A DNA stretch of 64,000 bases, taken from Acrasis kona (Eukaryota; Heterolobosea; Eutetramitea; Acrasida; Acrasidae). The translations under genes were made by a program, and so were the position numbers. The stretch spans positions 1 to 64,000 of the forward strand of contig JAOPGA020001209.1 of the NCBI GenBank assembly GCA_026419775.2. Reading direction: 5' to 3'. Shown one piece after another: positions 35,722-45,368 of the stretch; position 1 is the stretch's first letter, and each line of letters opens with the position of its first letter. The notes under the pieces are model-generated. The model worked only from the letters and a program-made list of their open reading frames with translations, was not told the origin of the DNA and made no database searches.

Positions 35722-36009
35722 ACTCTAAAATAAAATTGAACTTGTATCAATTTCAAAGCACAACAAATATAATTCAATTTTAAATCAAATGTAGTCCATC
35801 TCTTGAAAGCACAAACGGTGTTGATGGTCATACATTCGCGGAGAATTAGACACTGTTATCCGCTGAATGTGAAGATAAACTAACAGCATAGTACAAAAAC
35901 AGAAATATTGTACTCAGTTTGATATTGAATGGTTTGTTTCTTCTATAATATGTCATGTCGCCATAACAATATATTTATACGTGATTGTGAAGTTGAAAAT
36001 AAAGTACAT

Positions 36010-36080
36010 TCAGCACTAGTATAGTGGTAGAATACAAGACTGTCACTCTTGTGACCGGGGTTCGATTCCCCGGTGCTGAG
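36010..36080 (+). tRNA. tRNA-Asp (GTC)
   Basis: The cloverleaf is complete without an intron. The acceptor stem TCAGCAC pairs with GTGCTGA (7 bp) and the discriminator is G. The anticodon stem CAAGA/TCTTG holds the loop CTGTCAC with anticodon GTC. The T arm is CCGGG-GTTCGATT-CCCGG, whose GGTTCGATTCC serves as the B box. TAGTATAGTGGTAGAATA covers the D arm and A box. A T5 run at 36083 is the likely Pol III terminator. CCA is not encoded. Confidence 0.96.
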
Positions 36081-36167
36081 CTTTTTATTATTTAGTTATT
36101 TTTAGATGAAAAACTCGCAATACTAGTTTCCATTAAACAAGTGTTTATTTTACTGTACATATATTTT

Positions 36168-38057
36168 TTATACACAAGAGATCTCCTCATTCTCAGGATG
36201 TGCCTCTAAAATATCCTTGACTGTTGTCCCCTCTACAACAGGTTCTTCTTCTGATGGATTTGTTTTTTCAACATTATCAGCTTCAGCTTGTGCGTCAGAC
36301 TGAGCCTCGTTTGGTTTAGACATGTCAGCAACGCTTCTTCCTCTTGTCTCAAAGACGAAGAATATCGTGAATATAAGTCCAATAAGCAAAACTACGGCAT
36401 ATGGAATAAAGACATATTGCCTCAAACTTGATTGTAGGGAGGGGAAACTGACCTGAACTACAAAATTACACAACCAGTTGACTGCAATGCAAATACCCAT
36501 CAACATTGGTTTAACATCAGCAGGGAACATTTCTGCGGCAACAATCCATGGAATAGGACCTAAAGAGGCTGCAAATCCAATAACGAAACCAATCACACCA
36601 ATCACGGATACGATACCCAAAGGCTTTGGCGAGTAGTCCAGGAAGATGAAGCAAAAGACAAGGAGTACAAAAAAGAACAGGCAGATGGACTCTCCAATAA
36701 TAAGAATGGTCTTTCTCCCAACTCTGTCAATTACAGGCACTACGGCTATGGTTGCAATTACATTAATCAAAGCTACAATTGCGGAGCATATGGTGGCAAC
36801 GTTACCAAGGCCGGCAGATACAAAGAATGATGTTGAATACGAGAATACTACGTTAACACCACAAAGTTGTTGTATCATTTGAAGACCAATCGCCACAATG
36901 AAGGGGCGAATAAGATTCTTTCTGAACATGGCTCTGAACCTTTGAAGACGGGTTGTTTGGATAGCATTTGCGTCTACGTCCTTTGCGGCAACTCCCTCCT
37001 TCTCCTTCAATTGGAGCAACTCCTCCTTGACATCATTACTTCGACGAAGTCTTTGCAAACTTCTCTCGGCCATGTCTTCATTCTTGCGTTTGAACAAGTA
37101 CCATTTAGGTGACTCTGGGCAGAAGGGTAATAGACACATTTGAATGATTGGTGCAATGAATAGCCATCCAAACAAGACTCTCCATCCGACCGGACGTGTA
37201 CTTAATCCGATGCTCATGCATGCTGATACTAAGATACCAACAGTGGCGGCCAATTGAGGAAACACACCAACCGAACCAATGAGTCTAATAGGACACATTT
37301 CTGCAAAGTACATGGGAACCACAATTGTTGTAATTCCTGATGCTATACCAGCAAATAAACGTCCAAATATAATAACATAGAATTCACTGAAGCAGCTCAT
37401 TAAAAAGTAGGCAATCATGAAAAAAATGTTATTAATCCAGAGGAATTGTCTCCTTCCAATCAAATCTGCAAAGAATCCTCCAGAAAGTCCTCCTATTAGG
37501 CCACCAATGGTGAAGAGTGCGACCATGACAGCCCACTCAACATCGTTCATGGGAATGCACTCCTTCATGAATCCTGGATATGAGGCTGGAACAGCTACTG
37601 GATGCTCTGTGATTGGGTTTCCATCCGCGTCGGTCCAATCTCCACACTGAACAGCAGACCGGGGTGAGTTGATGACCGAGCTTAAATATCCGTTTTGTAA
37701 CGCCGACAAACAGAAAATAAGGCAGACAAACACCACAGTTATGTTCCATCCTTGGTTTGGCAGGGCTGGTTCCTTCTCTACTGAGGATGATTCTTCAGGA
37801 AGTGGGTCCTTAGGGTCCTGGTCAGGCTGGCCTGGTTCTGTTGACTTTTCGTTAGACAGATCGTCACTGCAGCGAGCATCATCCAGGCCTTCTTGCACAA
37901 CAGCAGGTTCAGGTGAACTGTTTGTGTCGTTTATGCTTAGTCTCTCTGATGTTGGTACGCTTAGTGAGCTCGCAGGAGTAACCTCCTCCTCATCCAAGTC
38001 TAGAGGAATTGGATACATTGTCTCTTGTGTTACTTGTTTAGCATCTTCTATTGTCAT
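36168..38057 (-). CDS. MFS sugar-transporter-like protein (SLC2/sugar porter family)
   Basis: One exon encodes 629 residues. A polar, acidic N-terminus of about 100 residues precedes 12 predicted membrane helices. Family signatures are GRR after helix 2, FGRLFAGIASGITTIVVPMY, PESPKWYLF after helix 6, QMIQQLCGVNVVFSYS in helix 7, DRVGRK, GPIPWIVAAEMFP in helix 10 and ETRGRS after helix 12. The loop between helices 1 and 2 is long, about 60 residues. The tail is acidic (NPSEEEPVVEG). The substrate is probably a hexose or polyol, but it cannot be read from the sequence. Confidence 0.92.
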   Translation of the reverse strand: MTIEDAKQVTQETMYPIPLDLDEEEVTPASSLSVPTSERLSINDTNSSPEPAVVQEGLDDARCSDDLSNEKSTEPGQPDQDPKDPLPEESSSVEKEPALPNQGWNITVVFVCLIFCLSALQNGYLSSVINSPRSAVQCGDWTDADGNPITEHPVAVPASYPGFMKECIPMNDVEWAVMVALFTIGGLIGGLSGGFFADLIGRRQFLWINNIFFMIAYFLMSCFSEFYVIIFGRLFAGIASGITTIVVPMYFAEMCPIRLIGSVGVFPQLAATVGILVSACMSIGLSTRPVGWRVLFGWLFIAPIIQMCLLPFCPESPKWYLFKRKNEDMAERSLQRLRRSNDVKEELLQLKEKEGVAAKDVDANAIQTTRLQRFRAMFRKNLIRPFIVAIGLQMIQQLCGVNVVFSYSTSFFVSAGLGNVATICSAIVALINVIATIAVVPVIDRVGRKTILIIGESICLFFFVLLVFCFIFLDYSPKPLGIVSVIGVIGFVIGFAASLGPIPWIVAAEMFPADVKPMLMGICIAVNWLCNFVVQVSFPSLQSSLRQYVFIPYAVVLLIGLIFTIFFVFETRGRSVADMSKPNEAQSDAQAEADNVEKTNPSEEEPVVEGTTVKDILEAHPENEEISCV

Positions 38058-39274
38058 TGTTGTTTTTTATTTGAATGTTGCGGCATATAGTATTGATAAC
38101 TGCTTTTAAGACTGTCGCGGGCTAAAATATTGATTGCGATTGGAAGGGAAGTAGGATTATTATCAAAAAATCTATTAATTGTTATTCCAGCCCGTCCCGC
38201 AAAATTGCGAATGTTCAATTGTCTTGTAATAGACAATGGGTTAACTAAAGCAGAATCATTATACTTGATAAAGGAATCGGGATAGGGTTACCCGTAGTTA
38301 AAAAAATTGTTTTGATCTCGCCCTTACCGAAGAGAGGTTATTCTCCACAACGCACCACGGCGCATTAATTTTTGATTTGCTACGATCGCAAGGAAATCGA
38401 AACCATCTATCGGGCTATAGAATGCAAATCAGAATATCGTTATCTGATCAATATACTGAACTCCGATCTGATTTTGCTCATGAGGAAATATCCTACAACT
38501 CATAAGAGCCAAATCTTCTTTAAAAGCTTTCTCAGATTTCAGTACTCATGCCCTTTGCGAAGGCACTGAAATGGGAAGGTTCTAAGGTTCCAACTAAAAT
38601 AAAACCAAGATTGACCAAAGGAAAAGTCGTAAGTAGTGTCAAGTCAATAAGAAAATCGCCACTTCGGACAAATTTGATCACAAAATCCCGGTAAACCCAT
38701 AGGCCAAGTATTACACTTGTGGACGTGACCGAGTGAATACAATGTTTTATAATAAATTAAACAAATTTACTTATCATTGAATGTATCAGGTCGCCAAATA
38801 TTGAGTGATTTGTATGATTCTGCTTTCTTGCACCTAGGTTCGGCAACTACTACCCGTCACCAATTTAATTACTTATTCTTTTGTTGCAGTTATCGTTTCA
38901 CGTTAATGTTCTCAAAATCTTACTCTGTTCTAACCTTCTGATGACTTCCACTTTTCACCTGGTCTATTATAAGGATTATGCATTTAATGTGGTGTTCCAA
39001 AGTTTTGGTTTCACAACCATTATTAAACTCTACAAAGTGGATCTTGTTGAGATTTCTTCTTTGCTGGTTTGTTATTCATTTTTTTATATCAAATCTACAT
39101 AACATAACATAGTAAGCGGATCAATACAACCCTAGATGAATCTGAATATTCATCGAGTTGTTCTTTGCGTTGTGTTGATCAAAATTGTTACATAACTTCA
39201 GCAGTAATCTTGAACCTAACAGTGGGATATCAGTCAACTATAAAATTTTCCGGAAAACAGCTGTTAACACAACT
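38058..39274. other. 1.2-kb region with decayed or unassigned frames
   Basis: No gene can be supported. Several plus-strand pieces read like coding sequence in different frames. One is DKGIGIGLPVVKKIV near 38270-38310 (resembling the G box of a GHKL ATPase), another RLFSTTHHGALIFDLLRSQG near 38335-38395, and another SVLMPFAKALKWEGSKVPTK near 38540-38600. They do not join by obvious introns. This may be a host gene in decay or a fragment copied from elsewhere. From about 38760 on the sequence is AT-rich with nothing recognisable. Confidence 0.3.
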
Positions 39275-41764
39275 ATGTCCCAAGTACCACCAGTTGTTCT
39301 CTCTATTGATGAGATTTTTAAAGACGAAAAATTTGAGAGTAGTATTAAAGGGTTGTTCTACCATTATCTATTAAAGAAAGGCTTGAGCAACAGTTTACAT
39401 ACGTTAGTTGCCATTTAATCACTTTTTCACATCCTTTTAGCTTCGAAGCAGAGTCGAAACTTTACTTCTCCAAGGAGCATTTTTTGGATCTGATAAAAGC
39501 GAGTAGTTACGACAAAGCAAGATCGTACATTCAAAACTTTATACCACAGTCCGATGACGCCGTGTTTGTGCTGTACAAGTTAGAATTTATTCATTCACTT
39601 GTCAAGAAGGAAAAAACGACCGCGTTCACAATCCTCAACGACTTTATTGTCCCCATAACAAAACCGAAAAAAGAAGGCAAAAAAGTTTTCCGACTCTTGG
39701 CAGATATTCTTTCCACTGATGACATTTGGTCTCATGAATACTTGTCCTCTACTGGCAGCTGGGAAAAATACTTGGTTACTGACATTACACTACTAGATAG
39801 TTATTTAAGCAATCATGATGAACTAAAAGAGATAATCAAGGCACCAGCAACAGTAAGTTTTTTGCGAACATTTTTTTTTGTGATGATCATTTTAGCCAAA
39901 CCTCAAGTACATTGTGCAAAAGTTTGGCGAGACTGTCGCTCCACCAAGCGCAGCTGGTGTTCAAAATGTCCAAATGGATGCTGATGATGAAGACGACAAC
40001 GATGAAGATGGTGATCTAATGAATTGGTTAAAGCCTGCCGCAGTAAGATTTAATTTTACTATTTATTAAAATTATCAGCTGGGAGGAAAAAGACACAGAA
40101 GTCTTGGGACCGATAACGCAGATTCCAAATTAGAGGATCCAGCCCCCAAAAGACCCAAAACATCCACACCCACACCAACCGCACACAAAACAACAAATGG
40201 ATCCGCGACTACAACTGTCCCTCCACCAGCACAAGCACCACCCGCCGCCGCACCACCAGCACAAGCACCACCTGTCCCTCAACCACAACAACCAACTCCA
40301 CAAAAAACCACTCAACCACCAGTCACTCAACAACCAACAACACAACAACAACCAACTCCACAAAAATCAGCTCCACCACAACAACAATCAGTTCCCACTC
40401 CAAAACCAGTCACATCACAACCAGTCACAGTCAAACAACCACCAGTAGAAAAGAAACCTGAAGCACCTGCACCAGCCGCACCAATCACTCCGAGCACACA
40501 ATCAGCAGGTCAATCCACTCCACAACGCATGAACGTAGCACCCATCCATGCCGATCTTCCAGTATCCATGGTCTACCAAGGAACCACCAATCAAAATGAA
40601 GCCATCACCCGATTGAATTATTCACATGGAGCAGGATTAATCACTTTCATCACATCAGCCAACGAATTAAAATGCCATCAATGGTTCGATCCACGATCTA
40701 CAACAGATAGCAAAATTGATTCCAATCCACCACAAGAAATCATGGTCGAGGTAGAGACCCCCATGCCATCCAACAACAACAACCACTACAGAGCATTCTG
40801 CGTGATCAACAAGAACGATTCCTTCTTCTTATTAGGAGGCGGCAGCAATCTCGTAAGGATCTTGACCCTCAAGTTGACTTCGAAAAATCCCCGTCCAAAA
40901 TCAACATCAGCATCGGCACTTCAAGGAAATTCATTAACCTCCAACAAGATATTGAGGGAAATTAGCAAAATCAACATTCCACATGCGAAAGAAAATCAAC
41001 AAACATCAATTTCAGAAGTCACCGCTGCTGCATTCTGTCCAGAAGATAACAATTATTACATTTTGGGATACAAGGATGGATACGTGATGGTCACGAAATA
41101 TGGTTCGAACAGCGGAGAGGAATGTGCATTCAACGTGGTGCAATCTCCAGTTCAACAATTGGCCGTTTCTCCCACCAACTCTGCTGTTCAGGGAACGACG
41201 TCATTGTTGATCGCCGTCATGTACGCCAACGGATCCATCAGCGTCATCGAGTTGCTTGATTATTCCGACAAACCAACCCAACCATCCTCCACCGGAAAGA
41301 GATTTGTTGGAAAGATTATCGACACCAGCGCTTACAATAACGGACCGTTAGTGAAAGCAAACATCATCAACAGTCAAGTGCCCAATGTGATTGAAATCAG
41401 ACCGAACGAAAATAATCATCTTGCCATCAAATTGAGTCATTATGTGATTTTGTATGACATTGCCGCCAAGACGGTTGATAAGTATAGCGTAACCGGTGCC
41501 ACTGCCATGTGCTTCTCGCACGATGGTAGATCTGTGTTGATTGCCACTCTGGATAACACCATTCATTGCGTTCCAATCAACGTGGGTCATTACACTTTTG
41601 TGAATGATCCAACTAAGGTGCGTGTCACGAGGCTGACTAAAGCAAATGCTTCAGGAGGACCTTCTCAAGATTATCCGAGTTGCATAAACAGAAATCCAAA
41701 AGTAGTCAACCAATACTGCATAGGAATGTCAAAGGGAGGCTATTCGATTGTAATGATACAATAA
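39275..41764 (+). CDS. TOPLESS-like LisH/CTLH/WD40 corepressor
   Basis: Four exons (39275-39402, 39441-39852, 39896-40042 and 40079-41764) with introns of 36-43 bp encode 790 residues. Residues 1-140 form a LisH-CTLH unit (LLKKGLSNSLHTF, then KEHFLDLIKASSYDKARSYI). An acidic patch, a basic KRPK stretch and about 120 residues rich in Pro/Gln/Thr follow. The C-terminal half matches a TOPLESS beta-propeller (YSHGAGLITFITSANELKCH, VINKNDSFFLLGGG and AAAFCPEDNNYYILGYKDG). Plant TOPLESS proteins are about 1,130 residues with two propellers; only one is present here. Such proteins link DNA-bound repressors to histone deacetylases. The stop lies within an 18-bp palindrome shared with the next gene. 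Confidence 0.82.
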
Positions 41765-41777
41765 AAATATTTTTATT
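41760..41777. terminator. Perfect 18-bp palindrome with back-to-back AATAAA signals
   Basis: AATAAAAATATTTTTATT reads the same on both strands. It contains the stop codon of the plus-strand TOPLESS-like gene (41762-41764) and that of the minus-strand Rap1-like gene (41773-41775), and it gives each an AATAAA. It is very likely a shared bidirectional poly(A) signal. Confidence 0.75.
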
Positions 41778-42975
41778 CATCTTCTTGGACACCTTTCAAA
41801 AACAATAATCTTTCCTTAAATATTTGCTTGTATTCCTCATCAATGTCATCTAGTTCGTCAATGTCTTGTACGGTAAAATCTTTTGCTATTTGTTTGTCCC
41901 TCTTAATGTCGCTGAATACTCTTTTCCTCTCTTCTCTTGAAATCTCGTTTTTCAAGTAGTGTATGGCTAGATTTACATCTCCGGAACAAATGTATAGACC
42001 GTGGACAGCAACGTTTAAGGAACAATCTACATCTCGCTGTACCTTTCTGATTGCTTTTTGAGCGTGTGTGAAGTCGCTTTCGTCTTCTGCAATGGATGGT
42101 TGTTTCCTTTTTTTCTTTGCGGGAGGACTCTCGTCCGTTGATTCAATGTTCCTAATGATTTGATTTCCATTAGAATCAACATCAAGTTGAAGCTTATCTA
42201 GAATGTCGGTTAGTTGATCGTCCTCGCTGTCGTACAAATCAATCAATTTTCCATCCTTGTCAACGGGTCGTCCAAGTTCATCTCGCTCATAATCTGGTTC
42301 GGGTTTTCCCTCTTCCTTTCTCTTTTCTGCTTCTTTCCTATGGACTCTCTTGAGGTCCTGTCTGAGCTTTCTTTTTCTCAAAGCATTCAACCTATTTTTA
42401 CAACGTAGAGGTGGGCGGTTCAACTGAAGGGAGAGTTCATCGTATAGATTACAGTTTTCGTTATCTCGATAATCGTTGTACAGGTCGACGAGTTTATTTG
42501 TTTCCTCAACTGTCCAGCGGTTTTTTGTCTTGGTCTTCTTTTTCTTTTTCCCTGATGTTGTAACTTGTTGCTCTTGACCTGGTTCAACGTCCTCATTGTC
42601 TTCTCCGCCTTCAGAATCTGCAACGTCAACTTCTGGTGCATCTTTAGAGCTCGAAGCCTCGGACCGCTGTGGTTGGGTTTCTTCTGTTTTTCTCTTCTTT
42701 TTGGGTTTTTCTTTTTCACCATCGTCGTCATTATGTTGGGCGTATGTACTTTTATCGTCATCATTGAGTTGGACTTGTTTAGGAGTTTTTCTTTTTTCCT
42801 CTTCGTCATTTTGTGGATTTGGAGTTTTCTTTCGTGCGTCGTTTGTATTTTTTTTCTGCGAGGTGGTTGATGGTGTCCTTCGTTGTTTATTTTCAGGGGT
42901 ATTCAGGGGCGCCACCTGCGCAATTGGCGTATCATCATCAGAGTCCAAGACTTCCTTGGTTCTCTTTCTAGCCAT
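41773..42975 (-). CDS. Rap1-like telomere protein (Myb + RCT-like C-terminus)
   Basis: One exon encodes 400 residues. The first 145 residues are charged and disordered with several NLS-like patches (KKKKKTKTK). A Myb/SANT-type domain follows (RWTVEETNKLVDLYNDYRDN to CKNRLNALRKRK). The C-terminal 90 residues read AQKAIRKVQRDVDCSLNVAV, GLYICSGDVNLAIHYLKNE, then FTVQDIDELDDIDEEYKQIF and a final KERLLFLKG. This order mirrors the RCT domain of human RAP1/TERF2IP: helices around SGELEATSAFL, a W/F-x-x-x-DD turn and a final R-x-x-F. There is no N-terminal BRCT domain. RAP1 binds a double-strand telomere protein or telomeric DNA. It could instead be a generic SANT nuclear protein. Convergent with the TOPLESS-like gene, 8 bp apart. 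Confidence 0.55.
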   Translation of the reverse strand: MARKRTKEVLDSDDDTPIAQVAPLNTPENKQRRTPSTTSQKKNTNDARKKTPNPQNDEEEKRKTPKQVQLNDDDKSTYAQHNDDDGEKEKPKKKRKTEETQPQRSEASSSKDAPEVDVADSEGGEDNEDVEPGQEQQVTTSGKKKKKTKTKNRWTVEETNKLVDLYNDYRDNENCNLYDELSLQLNRPPLRCKNRLNALRKRKLRQDLKRVHRKEAEKRKEEGKPEPDYERDELGRPVDKDGKLIDLYDSEDDQLTDILDKLQLDVDSNGNQIIRNIESTDESPPAKKKRKQPSIAEDESDFTHAQKAIRKVQRDVDCSLNVAVHGLYICSGDVNLAIHYLKNEISREERKRVFSDIKRDKQIAKDFTVQDIDELDDIDEEYKQIFKERLLFLKGVQEDE

Positions 42976-43327
42976 GTTTTACAAAACAATCAACAGAAAG
43001 CAGCAGTAGTTTGACAGAAGGTACAAAGATTGATGACCATCAATGATAGAGACTACTTTATAAACGTCTAAATAAAGAAGACAAAGGAGTGAACCAAGAA
43101 GAAAAACAAGATTTTGATGATGAGTACATCCTAAGGAGTGTATCCCACGTAGTTATCAAAAGAGAAAATAGGAGCGGTATTCACGACAATATAGCAACAC
43201 TGTTGTTCATCTATATTATTTGAATTGTAATATTTATAAACCAATCCAATCAGGGAAGTCAACCCTAAGAACCCAACGCATTGTGAAATTTTTGTGAAAA
43301 AAAGAAAAACATAGGACCTACGTCAAA

Positions 43328-44001
43328 ATGGCCGAGATCAAACTATTCGGGAAATGGTATGTATTATAATATATTATCAACACAGCATCTTCACCTCTTG
43401 TTGTTATTGTTGTGTTGATTTTTAATGTACACAGATATTAATGTTGAATTTTAGGTCTTTCGAAGACGTTCGCGTAAACCAAATTGCATTGGCTGACTAC
43501 ATCGCCGTCAAGCCTCAACACGTTCAATACTTGCCACACAGCGCTGGTCGCTACAACGTCAAGCGTTTCAGAAAAACCAACTGCCCATTGGTTGAGCGTC
43601 TAGTAAACTCAATGATGTTCAGTGGAAGAAACAACGGTAAGAAAATCATGGCTGTCCGCATTGTCAAGCATGCTTTCGAAATCATCCACGTTTTAACCAA
43701 ATTGAACCCAATTCAAGTTTTGGTCGATGCTGTCTGCAATGGTGGTCCACGTGAAGACGCCACCCGTATTGGTTCTGCTGGTACCGTAAGAAGACAAGCT
43801 GTTGATGTTTCCCCACTACGCAGAGTCAACACTGGTATCTACTTGATTACTTTGGGTGCTCGTGAGAGTTCATTCCGCTCCCTAAAGAGCATTGCTGAGT
43901 GCTTGGCTGACGAAATCATCAACTGTGCCAACGCATCCCCCAACTCATATGCCATGAAGAAGAAGGACGAAGTCGAACGTGTCGCCAAGGCCAATCGTTA
44001 A
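43328..44001 (+). CDS. RPS5: 40S ribosomal protein S5 (uS7)
   Basis: Exons 43328-43356 and 43455-44001 encode 191 residues ([10 protein letters not shown], then [18 protein letters not shown]). Full uS7 identity runs through [40 protein letters not shown] and [20 protein letters not shown], ending VAKANR. The protein sits in the 40S head near the exit site. The 98-bp intron is more than twice the length of any other intron in the window. Long introns in ribosomal protein genes are seen in other intron-poor eukaryotes and may aid expression. Confidence 0.97.
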
Positions 44002-44173
44002 ACAGATAAAACTCAATTACATAAAAAATATCTTTATTTTAATGCTCGTGTTGGTGTTTGTTATGATGAAAATGGTTCTAATATATAACAAGAAACATGA
44101 AAACCCACCTGATTACACACTTACCGTGAGACTTTATTCCGATGCAACACAACAATAACCTGCATTTATGTGG

Positions 44174-45317
44174 TTAGTACTCACGAGGACGCTTGGGAGC
44201 CCTATCATCAAAGTCATCGTATCGCCTCTTGTTGTATCCACCACCTCCATTTCCACCTCTTCTGTCGTTAAATCCACCTCCTCTTTCGTCATTGTATCGA
44301 TCTCTGCCACCGCCGCCGCCATTGTAGCCACCGCCACCTCTATAACCAATACCTGAACGATTTCTATCGTTGAATCCACCTCCTCCACCTCCACCGCGAT
44401 GGTAAGGTGCAGATCTATCATTGCTGCGATTTCCGTGATAGCTGCCGCTGTCTCTTCCACCGCCGCCACCACCTCTGTAAACATTACCGCCAGAATATGA
44501 CGAAGATGAAGCCTGCTCACGCTGCGCTCTGATGACGTCTGCTTTTGGTTTTGTAGCACGTGTATTACCTATTCCACCGCCGAGGCGACGAGGTCTCCAA
44601 TTACGCACAGTGCGACCTCTTTCCACATCCACCATGACCCTATAATTGTCAATGTTTTTCGCATCTCCATGCTTGTAAGCCTCTGTTGCATCTGCAGAAT
44701 CCTCGTACTCAATAAAGGCATAACCTCTTGATTTGCCATTACTGTCCTTGACAATCCTACAACTTTTTATTTTACCATATTCAGAAAACTCTTGTGTGAG
44801 TGTCTCCTCTGTAGTTTGGTAGTTCTATAATAATGTTAAAAGAGTCATTCGTAAAGAAACGTACGAGTTTTGTAACAAAGATTGTGTTTCGAGGGTCGCC
44901 AGTAATATTTGGATCGTTTTGAGGATCCCCTGAGGATTACACATTTAAAGTAGGTTAGAACTTACATTTTTTCAGCTCTTCTCTAATTTTTGCTTCCCCT
45001 CTCGCCTTTTTATCGTTTTCAATCCTTTCCTTCCTCTGCCGTCTGCTTTCAGGAGGTTCATAAGGGTTTGTTAATTTATCGTGTTCCTCCTGGGTTTCAA
45101 AGCGATCGATGTATTGAGAAACGCCAGTATAAGGAGGTATGGGTGCTTTTTCCACTGGGGGAATGTATTCAAGAGGAGGTCTTGGCGTGAATAAAGCAAT
45201 TATCCCTGGTGGTAAACAATTAGGATTATAAATCGGGGCTTGCGCCTGTTGCTGAAATCCTGGATAGTTGAATTGTGGTGGCATCCCGATAGGAAAGCGA
45301 CCCGGTTGGTTCATCAT
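44174..45317 (-). CDS. SNRNP70: U1 snRNP 70-kDa protein
   Basis: Exons 44966-45317, 44865-44929 and 44174-44824 with introns of 36 and 40 bp encode 355 residues. The U1-70K N-terminal domain is clear (LFTPRPPLEYIPPVEK, then a basic helix and WDPQNDPNITGDPRNT). One RRM follows (IFVTKLNY as RNP2, SRGYAFIEYE as RNP1), then VDVERGRTVRNWRPRRLGGG, which is a signature of this protein. The C-terminus is Gly/Arg/Tyr/Asp-rich rather than the RS/RD-rich tail of animals. It binds stem-loop I of U1 snRNA and helps define 5' splice sites. Its start lies 51 bp from the ATG of the next gene, which is divergent. Confidence 0.95.
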
Positions 45318-45368
45318 CTGTATTCAAGTTTGTTGAATATTTGGATTGTCAACCTGAGCTTTTGGTTT
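45318..45368. promoter_or_regulatory. 51-bp divergent promoter between U1-70K and the QNPMM-repeat gene
   Basis: Only 51 bases separate the two start codons, so the 5' UTRs and core promoters must be extremely short or overlap the coding regions. No TATA box is evident. The sequence contains direct TTGTTGAATATTTGGATTG-type AT-rich motifs. Confidence 0.5.

Noticed and set aside
38221-38720. Ribosomal RNA fragment
   Set aside because: I compared it by eye with conserved 18S and 28S blocks and found no convincing stretch.
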